Positions 17,904-27,209 of a stretch of 64,000 nt of DNA are shown one piece after another. The translations under genes were made by a program, and so were the position numbers. The stretch spans positions 1,550,001 to 1,614,000 of the forward strand of contig OZ251218.1 in assembly GCA_965240365.1 (NCBI GenBank), given 5' to 3'. The first letter of the stretch is position 1. Every line of letters begins with the position of its first letter. Source of the stretch: G965240365 sp965240365 (GTDB taxonomy: Bacteria > Pseudomonadota > Gammaproteobacteria > Eutrophobiales > Eutrophobiaceae). The notes under the pieces are model-generated. The model saw only the letters and a program-made list of their open reading frames with translations, did no database searches and was not told the origin of the DNA.

Positions 17904-19973
17904 CTAACGACAATAATGATCCAGCAGAAGCTGTTGCGCGGCCCTGGGTTTGGCCTTGCCGGGCCGGGCCCGTTTATAGCTGCCGTCTGCCTGTAACAGC
18001 CAGGCTTGGGCATTGTCCGAGAGATAATTCAATAAGCCGAGTTTGATCACCTGGTCGCGCGGGCGTTTTTCTTCTATCGGGAAACAGGCTTCCACCCGGT
18101 GGAACAGGTTTCTCTGCATCCAGTCGGCGCTGGCGCAGTAGAGATGCGGGTCGGCGTCGTTGTGGAAGTAAAAGACGCGGGTGTGCTCCAGAAAGCGGCC
18201 GATGATGGAGCGCACCTGTATGTTGTCGGAGACGCCCTTGATGCCGGGCCGCAGGCAGCAGATGCCGCGGATGATCAAATCGATCTTCACGCCCGCCATC
18301 GAGGCTTCATATAATTTGCGGATGATCTCGGGTTCAACCAAGGCGTTCATCTTGGCAATGATGCGCGCCTCCTTGCCCGCCCGGACATTGGCGATCTCGG
18401 CGTCGATGTAATCCAGGATCGCCTTGTGCAGGGTAAACGGTGATTGCAGCAGTTTTTTCAGCCTGGTCGCGCGGCCCAGTCCGGTCATCTGATGAAAGAG
18501 TTTGTTGACATCCTCCCCGACCGCCTGATCGGCGGTCAACAAGCCGTAATCGGTATAAAGCCGGGCCGTGCGGGTGTGGTAGTTGCCCGTGCCCAGATGG
18601 ACATAGCGCCGCAGGCTGCGGCCTTCGCGCCGCACCACCATGATCATCTTGGCGTGGGTCTTGTAGCCGACCACGCCATAGATCACATGCGCCCCGGCCT
18701 CTTGCAGGTCGCTGGCCAGTTCGATATTGGCCTCTTCATCGAATCTGGCGCGTAATTCAATCACCACGCTGACTTCTTTGCCGGCCCGCGCCGCGTCTTT
18801 GAGCGCCTTGACGATCGCGGAGTCATCGCCGGTGCGATAGAGCGTCTGCTTGATCGACAGGACCGCGGGGTCACCCGCGGCCTGGCGCAAAAAGTCCACC
18901 ACCGGCGCAAAGGACTGAAACGGATGCAGCAGCAGGATATCGCCGTTGTGCAGGGTGTCGAAGATATTGGTCGCCTTTATGAGCCGCGGCGGAATATCCG
19001 GGGTAAAGCCCGGATAGACCAGTTCAGGACGGTCTACCAGGTCATGTAATTGCAACAACCGGTTCAGATTGACCGGGCCATTGACCTTGTAGAGGGCGTC
19101 TTCCGCCAGCTTGAATTGATTTAACAGAAAGCTGCTGATCTGCTCCGGGCAGGTGTCGGCCACTTCCAGGCGCACGGCGTCGTTATAGCGCCTGGAAGGC
19201 AATTCGCCCTCAAGCGCGCGCAGCAGGTCATCGATCTCTTCATCGTCCACAAACAGATCGCTGTTGCGGGTCACCCGGAATTGATAACAGCCCTTGACCT
19301 TCATGCCCGGAAAGAGATCCCCGACATGCGCGTGCAGCACGGAGGATAGCAACACGAAGTCATGGGTGCGGCTTGAGTATTGCCTGGGGATTTCGATGAC
19401 GCGGGGCAGGGAGCGCGGCGCCTGCACGATGGCAAAACCGCCCTGCCGACCAAACGCATCGCGGCCTTCCAGGGTCACGATAAAGTACAGGTTTTTGTTT
19501 AATACACGCGGAAAGGGGTGGGCCGGGTCCAGCCCGATCGGGCTTAATATGGGCACCAGTTCGCGGTTAAAATAGCGCTTGATCCAGCGCGCGGGTTTGG
19601 GCCGCCATTGGGCGCGTTTTAAGATCCGGATCTTTTCCCGGGCCAGTTCCGGGATCAGCACATCGTTGAGGATCTTGTATTGTTCCGCCACCAGTTCATG
19701 CGCGACCTCGCTGATCTTTTTCAGTATCTCGACCGGGGTCAGGTTATCTTCACCGGTCTGCACGGAGCCGTACTTGACCTGTTGATGCAGGCCGGCCACG
19801 CGGATCTCGAAAAATTCGTCCAGATTGGTGCTGGCGATGCACAAAAAGCGCAGCCGTTCCAGCAGCGGGTTGTGTTCGTCTTTGGCCTGTTCAAAGACGC
19901 GCCGGTTGAATTCAAGCAGGCTTAATTCACGATTGATGTAAAGTTCGGGCAGTTTCAGGTTGATATCGTCCAT
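17904..19973 (-). CDS. ppk1: Polyphosphate kinase 1
   Basis: Reversibly polymerises the gamma-phosphate of ATP into polyphosphate. It has 689 residues, the normal PPK1 length. The N domain starts YINRELSLLEFNRRVFEQA, the head domain follows, and two phospholipase-D-like C domains carry the active site. The autophosphorylated His is in GYKTHAKMIMVVRREG, next to RRYVHLGTGNYH; the second His region is in FLEHTRVFYFHN. It lies downstream of phoU in the same direction as the pst genes, which couples phosphate uptake to storage under the Pho regulon. A degenerate hairpin (20057-20085) separates it from phoU. Confidence 0.97.
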   Translation of the reverse strand: MDDINLKLPELYINRELSLLEFNRRVFEQAKDEHNPLLERLRFLCIASTNLDEFFEIRVAGLHQQVKYGSVQTGEDNLTPVEILKKISEVAHELVAEQYKILNDVLIPELAREKIRILKRAQWRPKPARWIKRYFNRELVPILSPIGLDPAHPFPRVLNKNLYFIVTLEGRDAFGRQGGFAIVQAPRSLPRVIEIPRQYSSRTHDFVLLSSVLHAHVGDLFPGMKVKGCYQFRVTRNSDLFVDDEEIDDLLRALEGELPSRRYNDAVRLEVADTCPEQISSFLLNQFKLAEDALYKVNGPVNLNRLLQLHDLVDRPELVYPGFTPDIPPRLIKATNIFDTLHNGDILLLHPFQSFAPVVDFLRQAAGDPAVLSIKQTLYRTGDDSAIVKALKDAARAGKEVSVVIELRARFDEEANIELASDLQEAGAHVIYGVVGYKTHAKMIMVVRREGRSLRRYVHLGTGNYHTRTARLYTDYGLLTADQAVGEDVNKLFHQMTGLGRATRLKKLLQSPFTLHKAILDYIDAEIANVRAGKEARIIAKMNALVEPEIIRKLYEASMAGVKIDLIIRGICCLRPGIKGVSDNIQVRSIIGRFLEHTRVFYFHNDADPHLYCASADWMQRNLFHRVEACFPIEEKRPRDQVIKLGLLNYLSDNAQAWLLQADGSYKRARPGKAKPRAAQQLLLDHYCR

Positions 19974-20056
19974 CGGGCGCTTGTGTCCTGTTTGAAAACC
20001 GGTTGAATCATGGGTGGTCGGGCCGGCGCGCGGATGGAACGTAAAGGGCGCGGCTC

Positions 20057-20085
20057 AGGGAAGCCCTGACTAAGTCAGCGCTGCC
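20057..20085. repeat. Degenerate MITE-end hairpin between phoU and ppk1
   Basis: agggaagccctgac and gtcagcgctgcct form a hairpin that resembles the terminal hairpin of the 154-bp repeat (ggaagctctga...tcagagcttcc). It may be a solo end or an independent hairpin, and it could attenuate transcription into ppk1. Confidence 0.4.
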
Positions 20086-20088
20086 TGC

Positions 20089-20799
20089 TTAGTTCTCCGC
20101 CACAATCTCTTCCATCTTTTCGATGCTGATATGGCGCACGTCCTTGCCTTCGACCAGATAGATAATGCTCTCGCAGATGTTTCTGGCGTGATCGCCGATC
20201 CGTTCCAGCGCCCGCGCGGTCCAGACCGCGTCCAGGGCCGCGCTGATATTACGCGCGTCCTCCATCATATAGGTGATTAACTGGCGCAAAATGGCATTGT
20301 ATTGATCATCGGACTTGGGTTCCTTGCCGGCCACATCGACCGCGCTTTTTGAATCCATTCTGGCAAAGGCGTCCAGGGCGTCGTGCAGCATGTGGCTGAC
20401 CAGATTGCCCATGGCGTTGATGCCGATGTAATAGGCCCTGGGGCCTTGCTTTTCGGCCAGTTGAATCGCCATCTTGGCGATTTTTTTGGCCTCGTCGCCG
20501 ACCCGCTCAAGATCGGTGATGGTCTTTGCGACCGCCGTTATCAGGCGCAGATCGCCGGCGGCCGGCTGTCTGAGGGCGAGAATATCGGTGCATTCCTGGT
20601 CAATCCTGACCTCGCAGCGATTCACCTCGATATCATTCTCGATCACTTCGGTGGCCAGTTCGATATTGCCTTCAATCAGTGACCGGAGCGCCTGGCTCAA
20701 CTGTTGTTCAACCAGCCCGCCCATCGACAGCACCTTGCCGCGGGCGTCTTCAAGGGCGTCATCAAACTGTGTCGAGATATGTGGCTGCCTGCTGTTCAT
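20089..20799 (-). CDS. phoU: Phosphate transport regulator PhoU
   Basis: Negative regulator that connects the PstSCAB transporter to PhoR. It has 236 residues in two three-helix bundles of the PhoU fold. The N-terminal bundle opens with ISTQFDDALEDARGKVLSMG and the EVNRCEVRIDQECTDILALR metal-site helix. The second copy contains IGDHARNICESIIYLVEGKD near residue 200, with the same E/DxxxD pattern. AGGA lies 5 nt before the ATG. It lies 23 bp downstream of pstB in the pst operon. Confidence 0.96.
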   Translation of the reverse strand: MNSRQPHISTQFDDALEDARGKVLSMGGLVEQQLSQALRSLIEGNIELATEVIENDIEVNRCEVRIDQECTDILALRQPAAGDLRLITAVAKTITDLERVGDEAKKIAKMAIQLAEKQGPRAYYIGINAMGNLVSHMLHDALDAFARMDSKSAVDVAGKEPKSDDQYNAILRQLITYMMEDARNISAALDAVWTARALERIGDHARNICESIIYLVEGKDVRHISIEKMEEIVAEN

Positions 20800-20822
20800 G
20801 CTTATCCTGTTAAAGGCCCGCC

Positions 20823-21665
20823 CTAACCGTAACGCCCCGTAATATAATCCTCCGTCATCTTTTCCGCCGGATTGGTGAACAAGGCGCCGGTGTCATTGAA
20901 TTCAATCAATTCACCCAGATACATATAAGCGGTGTAATCGGAGACGCGCGCGGCCTGCTGCATATTGTGGGTCACAATGACGATCGTGAATTTTTCCTTT
21001 AATTCGTAGATCAACTCTTCAACCTTCAGGGTTGAGATCGGGTCCAGCGCGGAGGCCGGCTCATCCAGCAGGATGATCTCCGGCTCAATGGCGATCGCGC
21101 GGGCGATGACCAGGCGTTGCTGTTGCCCGCCGGAAAGACCCATCGCCAGATCGTCCAGGCGATCCTTGACTTCATCCCAGAGGGCGGCGCCTTTGAGTGA
21201 TTTTTCAACGGCGGCGTCAAGCGTGCGGCGGTCATTCACGCCCTGGATACGCAGCCCATAGGCCACGTTTTCATAGACCGATTTCGGGAACGGATTGGGC
21301 TTTTGGAACACCATGCCGACCCGCCGGCGCAGGTCGGCGACATTGACGGATTTGGCGAAAATATCATGCCCGTCAATCCGGATTGCCCCGGCGGTGCTCA
21401 CCCCGTCGATGAGATCATTCATCCTGTTGAAACAACGCAGCAAAGTTGATTTACCGCAACCGCTGGGGCCGATAAAGGCCGTGACCTTGCGCTGGGGGAT
21501 GCGCATGTTGATGTCTTTCAGGGCCTGTTTGCCGCTGTAAAACAGGTTGAAATCACTGACTTCGATACACATCTTCTCGTCAGCCAGGCTGGTCCGTTCG
21601 CCTGATTTGACGACATCGCCCAGGGACATTGCATGGGTCACGCCTGTCTGAACTGTCTCGGTCAC
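20823..21665 (-). CDS. pstB: Phosphate ABC transporter ATP-binding protein
   Basis: ATPase of the PstSCAB phosphate importer. Walker A FIGPSGCGKSTLLRCFNRMN, Q-loop VFQKPNPFPKSVYENVAYG, signature LSGGQQQRLVIARA and Walker B EIILLDEPASALDP are all intact. The PstB-specific FNRMNDLI is present. I start it at the GTG at 21665, with GGGGAG about 6 nt upstream. An earlier GTG at 21716 would overlap pstA by 20 nt and lacks a ribosome site, and a later ATG at 21629 is also possible. The N-terminal ~35 residues before the ABC domain are variable. Confidence 0.95.
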   Translation of the reverse strand: MTETVQTGVTHAMSLGDVVKSGERTSLADEKMCIEVSDFNLFYSGKQALKDINMRIPQRKVTAFIGPSGCGKSTLLRCFNRMNDLIDGVSTAGAIRIDGHDIFAKSVNVADLRRRVGMVFQKPNPFPKSVYENVAYGLRIQGVNDRRTLDAAVEKSLKGAALWDEVKDRLDDLAMGLSGGQQQRLVIARAIAIEPEIILLDEPASALDPISTLKVEELIYELKEKFTIVIVTHNMQQAARVSDYTAYMYLGELIEFNDTGALFTNPAEKMTEDYITGRYG

Positions 21666-21696
21666 TGCCTTCTCCCCGGAAAATTTGTTGGAGGTG

Positions 21697-23361
21697 TCAA
21701 CCCTGTTCTGCCGCACGATATTTCTCCCGCAGACTGTTACGAATTCGAATTGCCGTCAGGTTCAAGACGATAATCAGCACGACCAGCAATAAAGAGGTGG
21801 CGTAAACCAGCGGTCTGGCCGCCTCGACATTGGGGCTTTGGAAGCCCACGTCATAAATATGAAAACCCAGGTGCATAAATTTCCTGTCCAGGTGCAGAAA
21901 CGGCGCATTGCCGTCCAGCGCCAGCGAGGGCGCCAATTTTACCACACCGACCAGCATTAATGGCGCGACTTCGCCTGCGGCCCGCGCCACCGCCAGAATC
22001 AGGCCGGTAATCATGGCCGAGGCGGTCATGGGCAGCACCGTGCGCCACAGGGTCTCGGCCTTGGTCGCGCCGAGCGCCAGACTGCCCTCGCGGATCGCGC
22101 GCGGGACCCGGGCCAGCCCTTCCTCGGTCGCCACGATCACGACCGGCACGGTCAGAATCGCCAGGGTCAGCGAGGCCCAGATCAGCCCCGGCGTGCCAAA
22201 GGTGGGCGCGGGCAGCGATTCCGGGAAAAACAGTTCGTCAATCGAGCCGCCCAGAAAATAAACAAAGAAGCCCAGGCCAAACACGCCGTAAACCACGGAC
22301 GGCACCCCCGCCAGATTGTTCACGGCGATACGGATCAGCCGCGTTACCGGGCCTTGCGAGGCATATTCGCGCAGATAAACCGCCGCTATCACGCCGAACG
22401 GCGTCACCATGACCGCCATGATCATCACCATCAGCACCGTGCCGAATATGGCCGGAAAGATCCCGCCCTCGGTATTGGCCTCGCGCGGGTCGGCCGAGAG
22501 GAATTCCCACAGCTTCGCCAGATAAAAACCGGCCTTGTCAAAGATGTTCATCGCATTGGGCTGATAGGCGCGCACCACTTTCCCGAAGCCGATGGTCAAC
22601 TCTTCGCCGGCCGCGGTGCGGGCCGTAAACGCGGATTGATTGAGTTCGCGGTAAAGTTTTTCCAGTTCAACGGTCAGACTGTTGTATTCGATCTCCAGTT
22701 CTTCGCGCCGCTGCTTGAGCGGCCGCATGTTCGCGGGCGTCTTTTTGCCGTCCAGTTCAAGGCCGCGTTCCTTTAAGCGCAGGCGTTCCATTTGATAGTT
22801 GATCGCGCCGATCAGGTGTTTCTCGATATGTTCTATCTCCCGGTAAATCTCATTACTGGCGGCGATCGCCTGTTCAAATTGTTCAAACAGCCGGGCCGGG
22901 TCGGTGATCTTTTCGCCGTTCAGGTCCAGCGCGCTCAGAAAGCCATAGAAATTGCCCCATTCACGCCGCTCGACCACGATGGCCTCAGGCGGAAAGCGCT
23001 GGTTTTTAATGCCGGCATTCAGGATCCAGCGAAAATCCAGCCCGCTTAGATCGCGGTTGCCGGTTTTAATCAGGTCGCGTTTGATAAAGTCGCCCGCGTA
23101 GGCAATGTCCCCGGCGCGGGAGCGCGACACCACTTCTTCATCAACCCGTTCGCCCATGAGGCGTTCCGGCTGGCTGTCCGGCGCGACGTAGTAATCAAAT
23201 TCGGCCACGGCGGCCGGCCAGAAATGCCCGAGGCCGCGCGCGGCGATTAACAGGATCAGGCCCGTCACCATGATGATCGAAACGGAGACGGCGCCGGCGT
23301 TCAGCCAGATATAGGGCGTCCCGGAACGGAACCAGTGTCGAATATGCGGCTTGACAGACAT
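21697..23361 (-). CDS. pstA: Phosphate ABC transporter permease PstA (long form)
   Basis: Inner-membrane permease of the phosphate importer. It has 554 residues against about 296 in E. coli. The C-terminal 280 residues are the canonical PstA core: FGVIAAVYLREYA, NLAGVPSVVYGVFGLGFFVY, and the EAA loop REGSLALGATKAETLWRTV. The extra N-terminal 250 residues between TM1 and the core are periplasmic and include a charged coiled coil (about residues 165-245, EIEHIEKHLIGAINYQME onwards). Such long forms occur in several gammaproteobacteria beside equally long PstC. It ends by overlapping the region upstream of pstB. Confidence 0.93.
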   Translation of the reverse strand: MSVKPHIRHWFRSGTPYIWLNAGAVSVSIIMVTGLILLIAARGLGHFWPAAVAEFDYYVAPDSQPERLMGERVDEEVVSRSRAGDIAYAGDFIKRDLIKTGNRDLSGLDFRWILNAGIKNQRFPPEAIVVERREWGNFYGFLSALDLNGEKITDPARLFEQFEQAIAASNEIYREIEHIEKHLIGAINYQMERLRLKERGLELDGKKTPANMRPLKQRREELEIEYNSLTVELEKLYRELNQSAFTARTAAGEELTIGFGKVVRAYQPNAMNIFDKAGFYLAKLWEFLSADPREANTEGGIFPAIFGTVLMVMIMAVMVTPFGVIAAVYLREYASQGPVTRLIRIAVNNLAGVPSVVYGVFGLGFFVYFLGGSIDELFFPESLPAPTFGTPGLIWASLTLAILTVPVVIVATEEGLARVPRAIREGSLALGATKAETLWRTVLPMTASAMITGLILAVARAAGEVAPLMLVGVVKLAPSLALDGNAPFLHLDRKFMHLGFHIYDVGFQSPNVEAARPLVYATSLLLVVLIIVLNLTAIRIRNSLREKYRAAEQG

Positions 23362-23370
23362 GCCCGGCGC

Positions 23371-25653
23371 TTACAGGGAACTGTATTTTTTACGCAGCCG
23401 CTGACGCACGATTTCAGCGATGGTGTTAAAGAAAAAGGTGATCATAAACAGCACCAGCGCGCCCAGAAACAGGATGCGGTAATGGGTGCTGTTCACCTCT
23501 GTTTCGGGCATCTCCACGGCGATGTTGGCCGACATGGCGCGGAAGCCCTCAAAAATATTCATGTCCATGATGGCCGTATTGCCGGTTGCCATGACCACGA
23601 TCATGGTCTCGCCCACGGCCCGGCCGAGGCCGATCATGACGGCCGAGAAGATGCCCGGGCTGGCGGTCAGCAGGACCACGCGCGTCATGGTCTGCCAGGT
23701 GGTCGCGCCCAATGCCAGCGAGCCGGTGCTCAAGTGTTTGGGGACACTGTAAACGGCGTCTTCACTGATTGAAAAAATGGTCGGGATAACGGCAAAGCCC
23801 ATGGCAAGGCCGACCACGAGCGAGTTTCTCTGGTCATAATTAATGCCCATTTCCCGGCTCAGCCAGAGCGGCATATTGCCGTCAAACAAAAGCTGTTCCA
23901 CCGGCTGACTGATCTGGATCGAGCAGACCACGGCCAGGATCACCACGGGGATCAGCAAGGCGGCCTCCCAGCCGTCCGGGATCCGGTATTTGACGGCCGC
24001 CGGCAGCCATTGCCAGATGGCGGCGGCCATGACAATGCTGATCGGCGCCAGCAGGATCATGATAAACATGCCGGGCAGATGCAACTCGACAAACGGCGCC
24101 AGCCACAGCCCGGCCAGGAAACCCAGAATCACCGTTGGCAGGGCCTCCATGATCTCGATGGTCGGCTTGACCACCTGGCGCATCTTCGGCGCCATGAAAT
24201 AGGCGGTATAGATCGCGCCCAGGATCGCCAGCGGGATGGCAAACAACATGGCGTAAAAGGCGGCCTTGAAGGTGCCGAAGGCCAGCGGGGTCAGGCTGAA
24301 CTTGGGTTCAAAATCGCTGCTGGCGGAAGAGGACTGCCAGATATATTCCGGCTGCTGCCGGCTTTCATACCAGACCTTGCCCCAAATCGCCCTGAATGAG
24401 ATTTCGGGGTGCTCATTGCGCAGATGCCAGAAGCGTAATTCATTCTGATCGGTCTCGATCAGGGCCGCATTGGCCCGCGGCGCCAGCACCAGCGCGTTCG
24501 GGGCCGCGCCATCCAGGCTGCCGAGCCACACGTTGCGGTGCGCCGTGGTGTGATACAGGCCCATCGCGCCGCTTGCGTCAATGGCCGCAAAACCCTTGCG
24601 CGTGTGCTCCGGCGCGATGGCAATGATCGGCGCCTGCTGCCGGTTAAAGGTCCTGATGCGTTCCAGCGTGTAATTATTGTCATCATCCCGGACCGGGAAC
24701 CACTGCGCGATTTGCCCGCTTGAATCGCCGACCAGCAGCGAGATACCGCCGGCCAGAAACTCGATGGCGGTTATTTCCGTGTCTTCGGCGACCGCCAGGA
24801 TCTTCTGCACCAGTTCCGGGCGTGCCTTGTCGGCAATATCGTAAAAATAAATATGGCCGCTTCTTGCCGCGACATACAGTTCACGCTGTTCGACATCAAT
24901 ACGCAGATCGCTGACCGCGGCCGTATCCAGGCTGATCGCGCCCTGTTCACGGATGATCTCAAAATCATCGCTCAACAGCGCGGTTTCCTTGACGAGGCTG
25001 AGCAGGGTGACGCCGCCGCGGCCGTCATGCGCGGCGATGGTGGCCTGTTCAGCGTCATATTGCGCGGCAAGATGGCGCACGGCCGACTGATCCTCAATCA
25101 CGGGCAGCGGCGCGCGGCCGAAGGGGAACAGGATGCCGGGCGTGATCAAGCGGACATCATTCGGATAAGACACCGCGTAGTCATGTTGAAAAAACAGGAC
25201 GCGGCCATCGGACAGGCCCAGGCCGACCATGCGCTGCACCGGGTCCCCGGCCGCCACGGCCGTGATGGACACGCCGGCCGGCAGCGCCAGATCAAGGGTC
25301 TTTCTGGTCTCGCCCGTGGCGGCGTTGAAAAAGATGACCCGGCCGGCGCCGGTGATGCGCATACCCAGTTCGCGCTGTTCCTCCAGCGCATAGAGCAGGG
25401 TATCGGCGCGCTCAGCGCCCGGCGCCGGATAAGTGGAAACCGGATCGACCGTGGCCGGTTTAAACATCGGAATCACCACATAGAGCAGATAAAAGGCGAT
25501 CAATACGATGGCGATAATCACGCTGATGCCGCCCAGGGCCATAATATAGCGGGTCACAACATCCTTGATGCTGCGCCATTTCCGGTAGCGCCCGGCGGCG
25601 GCCGAGCCAAAATCGGGCAGAAGGGAGCCGTTGGTCGTCTCTTCCTTGTTCAT
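23371..25653 (-). CDS. pstC: Phosphate ABC transporter permease PstC (long form with periplasmic propeller-like domain)
   Basis: Second permease of the importer, 760 residues against about 319 in E. coli. The first TM is near residues 35-65. Roughly residues 75-430 form a large periplasmic insert with repeated beta-strand blades (WD40/PQQ-like, for example RIDVEQRELYVAARSGHIYF and IEFLAGGISLLVGDSSGQIA). The C-terminal part is the standard permease core with AIPLAILGAIYTAYF and EAA loop STGSLALGATTWQTMTRVVL. It pairs with the long PstA 9 bp downstream. What the periplasmic propeller senses or binds is unknown. Confidence 0.93.
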   Translation of the reverse strand: MNKEETTNGSLLPDFGSAAAGRYRKWRSIKDVVTRYIMALGGISVIIAIVLIAFYLLYVVIPMFKPATVDPVSTYPAPGAERADTLLYALEEQRELGMRITGAGRVIFFNAATGETRKTLDLALPAGVSITAVAAGDPVQRMVGLGLSDGRVLFFQHDYAVSYPNDVRLITPGILFPFGRAPLPVIEDQSAVRHLAAQYDAEQATIAAHDGRGGVTLLSLVKETALLSDDFEIIREQGAISLDTAAVSDLRIDVEQRELYVAARSGHIYFYDIADKARPELVQKILAVAEDTEITAIEFLAGGISLLVGDSSGQIAQWFPVRDDDNNYTLERIRTFNRQQAPIIAIAPEHTRKGFAAIDASGAMGLYHTTAHRNVWLGSLDGAAPNALVLAPRANAALIETDQNELRFWHLRNEHPEISFRAIWGKVWYESRQQPEYIWQSSSASSDFEPKFSLTPLAFGTFKAAFYAMLFAIPLAILGAIYTAYFMAPKMRQVVKPTIEIMEALPTVILGFLAGLWLAPFVELHLPGMFIMILLAPISIVMAAAIWQWLPAAVKYRIPDGWEAALLIPVVILAVVCSIQISQPVEQLLFDGNMPLWLSREMGINYDQRNSLVVGLAMGFAVIPTIFSISEDAVYSVPKHLSTGSLALGATTWQTMTRVVLLTASPGIFSAVMIGLGRAVGETMIVVMATGNTAIMDMNIFEGFRAMSANIAVEMPETEVNSTHYRILFLGALVLFMITFFFNTIAEIVRQRLRKKYSSL

Positions 25654-25798
25654 GGGGCCAGTTTAGCGGCAGATTGTGACAAATTCATTAAGGAATGAGG
25701 GCCGGAGCGGGGGACAATGAGGCAGAGGCAAGGCGGGCTGAACCCACAGGCCCCGCCGGACGCGGGAGCCTGTTTCGGAGAGGCGTTTTTATCCATTT

Positions 25799-25950
25799 AG
25801 GAAGCTCTGAATAAATCCATCCTGGATTTCTCAGAGCACGCAAGGTGAAAATGCGATTTCCACCTTGCTTCAAAATCAATGACTTACGTCATTAATTTTG
25901 GCGGTATGTCCCTGTACCGCAGGAAACTCTGATTGAATCAGAGCTTCCTT
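25799..25950. mobile_element. MITE-like repeat, copy 2 (about 152 bp)
   Basis: Near-identical to 13669-13822 in the same orientation. Starts aggaagctctgaataaatc, ends gattgaatcagagcttcctt. It sits between pstS and pstC in the pst operon, so every full-length operon transcript would carry its hairpins. Confidence 0.82.
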
Positions 25951-25985
25951 TATAAACATGGAACAAACGCTTAATTCAGGGGCGC

Positions 25986-26960
25986 TTAATCCATGAGCTT
26001 GCGCAACTCACTTTTCGCGGCCCCGGCCGGCAACGGGATGTAGCCGTCCTTTACGACCACCATTTGACCGGCTTTGGACAGCACCATCTTGATGAACTCG
26101 GCTTCCAGCGGCGGCAGGGGCTTGTTGGGCTGCTTGTTGACATAGACCCACAGGAAGCGGCCCAGCGGATAGCTGCCGTTGGACGCATTCTCGGGGGTCG
26201 CGGCGATAAAATTACCGTCGTCCTTGTCGGTCAGGGCGACGGCCTTGACCCCGGATGTGCGGTAACCGATGCCGGAATAACCGATGCCGTTGATGGACTT
26301 GGTCACGCCCTGCACCACCGAGGCGGAACCCGGCTGCTCGTTGACGTTGTCCTTGTAATCGCCCTTGCACAGGGCCTCTTTCTTGAAATAGCCATAGGTG
26401 CCGGAGACCGAGTTGCGGCCATAAAGCTGTAACGGGCGATTTGCCCAGCTACCCGTCAGGCCAAGCTGGCCCCAGGTCCTGATGTCGCTGGCGGCGCCAC
26501 ACTTGCGGGTCGCGGAAAAGACCGCGTCAACCTGGGGGATGGACAGGCCCTTGATCGGATTATCCTTGTTGACGAACACGGCCAGGGCGTCGATGGCGAC
26601 CGCGATAGGGGTCGGTTTGTAGCCGAACTTGCTCTCAAATGCGGCCAGTTCCTTATCCTTCATCCTGCGGCTCATGGGGCCGAAGTTTGAGGTGCCTTCG
26701 GTCAGGGCCGGGGGCGCCGTTGAAGAACCGGCCGCCTGAATCTGCACATTGACGTTCGGGTACAGGCGCTTGAACTCCTCCGCCCACAATGTCATCAGGT
26801 TCGCGAGCGTGTCCGAACCCACGCTGCTGATATTACCGGAAACACCGCTGGCCTTGCTGTAATCCGGCAGGCCGGCATCCACTCTATCCTCGGCCCGCGC
26901 CCCGAACGCCGCAAACACGGACAGGGCAATGACGATGGCAGACAGTCTCTTTACAATCAT
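25986..26960 (-). CDS. pstS: Periplasmic phosphate-binding protein PstS
   Basis: High-affinity phosphate-binding subunit of PstSCAB. It has 324 residues with a Sec signal peptide (MIVKRLSAIVIALSVFAAFG, cut near ARA-ED). Phosphate-site segments are visible: SSVGSDTLANLMTLWAEEF, QAAGSSTAPPALTEGTSNFG and YGRNSVSGTYGYFKKEALC. It is the first gene of the operon and the only one before the MITE-like repeat. Control by PhoB is strongly indicated by four Pho half-sites and a matching -10 box about 65-120 bp upstream. Confidence 0.96.
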   Translation of the reverse strand: MIVKRLSAIVIALSVFAAFGARAEDRVDAGLPDYSKASGVSGNISSVGSDTLANLMTLWAEEFKRLYPNVNVQIQAAGSSTAPPALTEGTSNFGPMSRRMKDKELAAFESKFGYKPTPIAVAIDALAVFVNKDNPIKGLSIPQVDAVFSATRKCGAASDIRTWGQLGLTGSWANRPLQLYGRNSVSGTYGYFKKEALCKGDYKDNVNEQPGSASVVQGVTKSINGIGYSGIGYRTSGVKAVALTDKDDGNFIAATPENASNGSYPLGRFLWVYVNKQPNKPLPPLEAEFIKMVLSKAGQMVVVKDGYIPLPAGAAKSELRKLMD

Positions 26961-27022
26961 TTTAAATCTCCTTTGAAAACATGAAAAACGGTATGGATTC
27001 TGTAATAAAAATCAGTGCAAAA

Positions 27023-27078
27023 ATTATCCAGAGCGGAAATGACACGGCAGTGAAAAAAATATGACAGTTTTATGACAG
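27023..27078 (-). promoter_or_regulatory. Tandem Pho boxes and -10 of the pst operon
   Basis: On the minus strand CTGTCATAAAACTGTCAT (27061-27078) is an ideal Pho box: two 7-bp half-sites at 11-bp spacing. Two further half-sites continue at exactly 11-bp steps, a weaker TTTCAC and then TGTCAT (27039-27044). Ten bases later comes GATAAT (27023-27028), the expected -10 position for a PhoB-activated sigma70 promoter lacking a -35 box. Confidence 0.85.
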
Positions 27079-27137
27079 GCGGAATAAGCCGGCATGGATG
27101 CAGACGGGCATAAACAAAGGCTGCCGGTTCAGCCGCG

Positions 27138-27168
27138 TTTATCTGTGTTTATCCGTGTTTATCCGTGG
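27138..27168 (+). repeat. Short tandem ttatccgtg repeat
   Basis: Three near-copies of a 10-bp unit (ttatctgtg, ttatccgtg, ttatccgtgg) in the gap between the pst promoter and the DUF4143 gene. Common intergenic debris; no function seen. Confidence 0.5.
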
Positions 27169-27209
27169 TTCATGCTCTATTTTCCATAAACACCAGGGCC
27201 AAAGCAATT

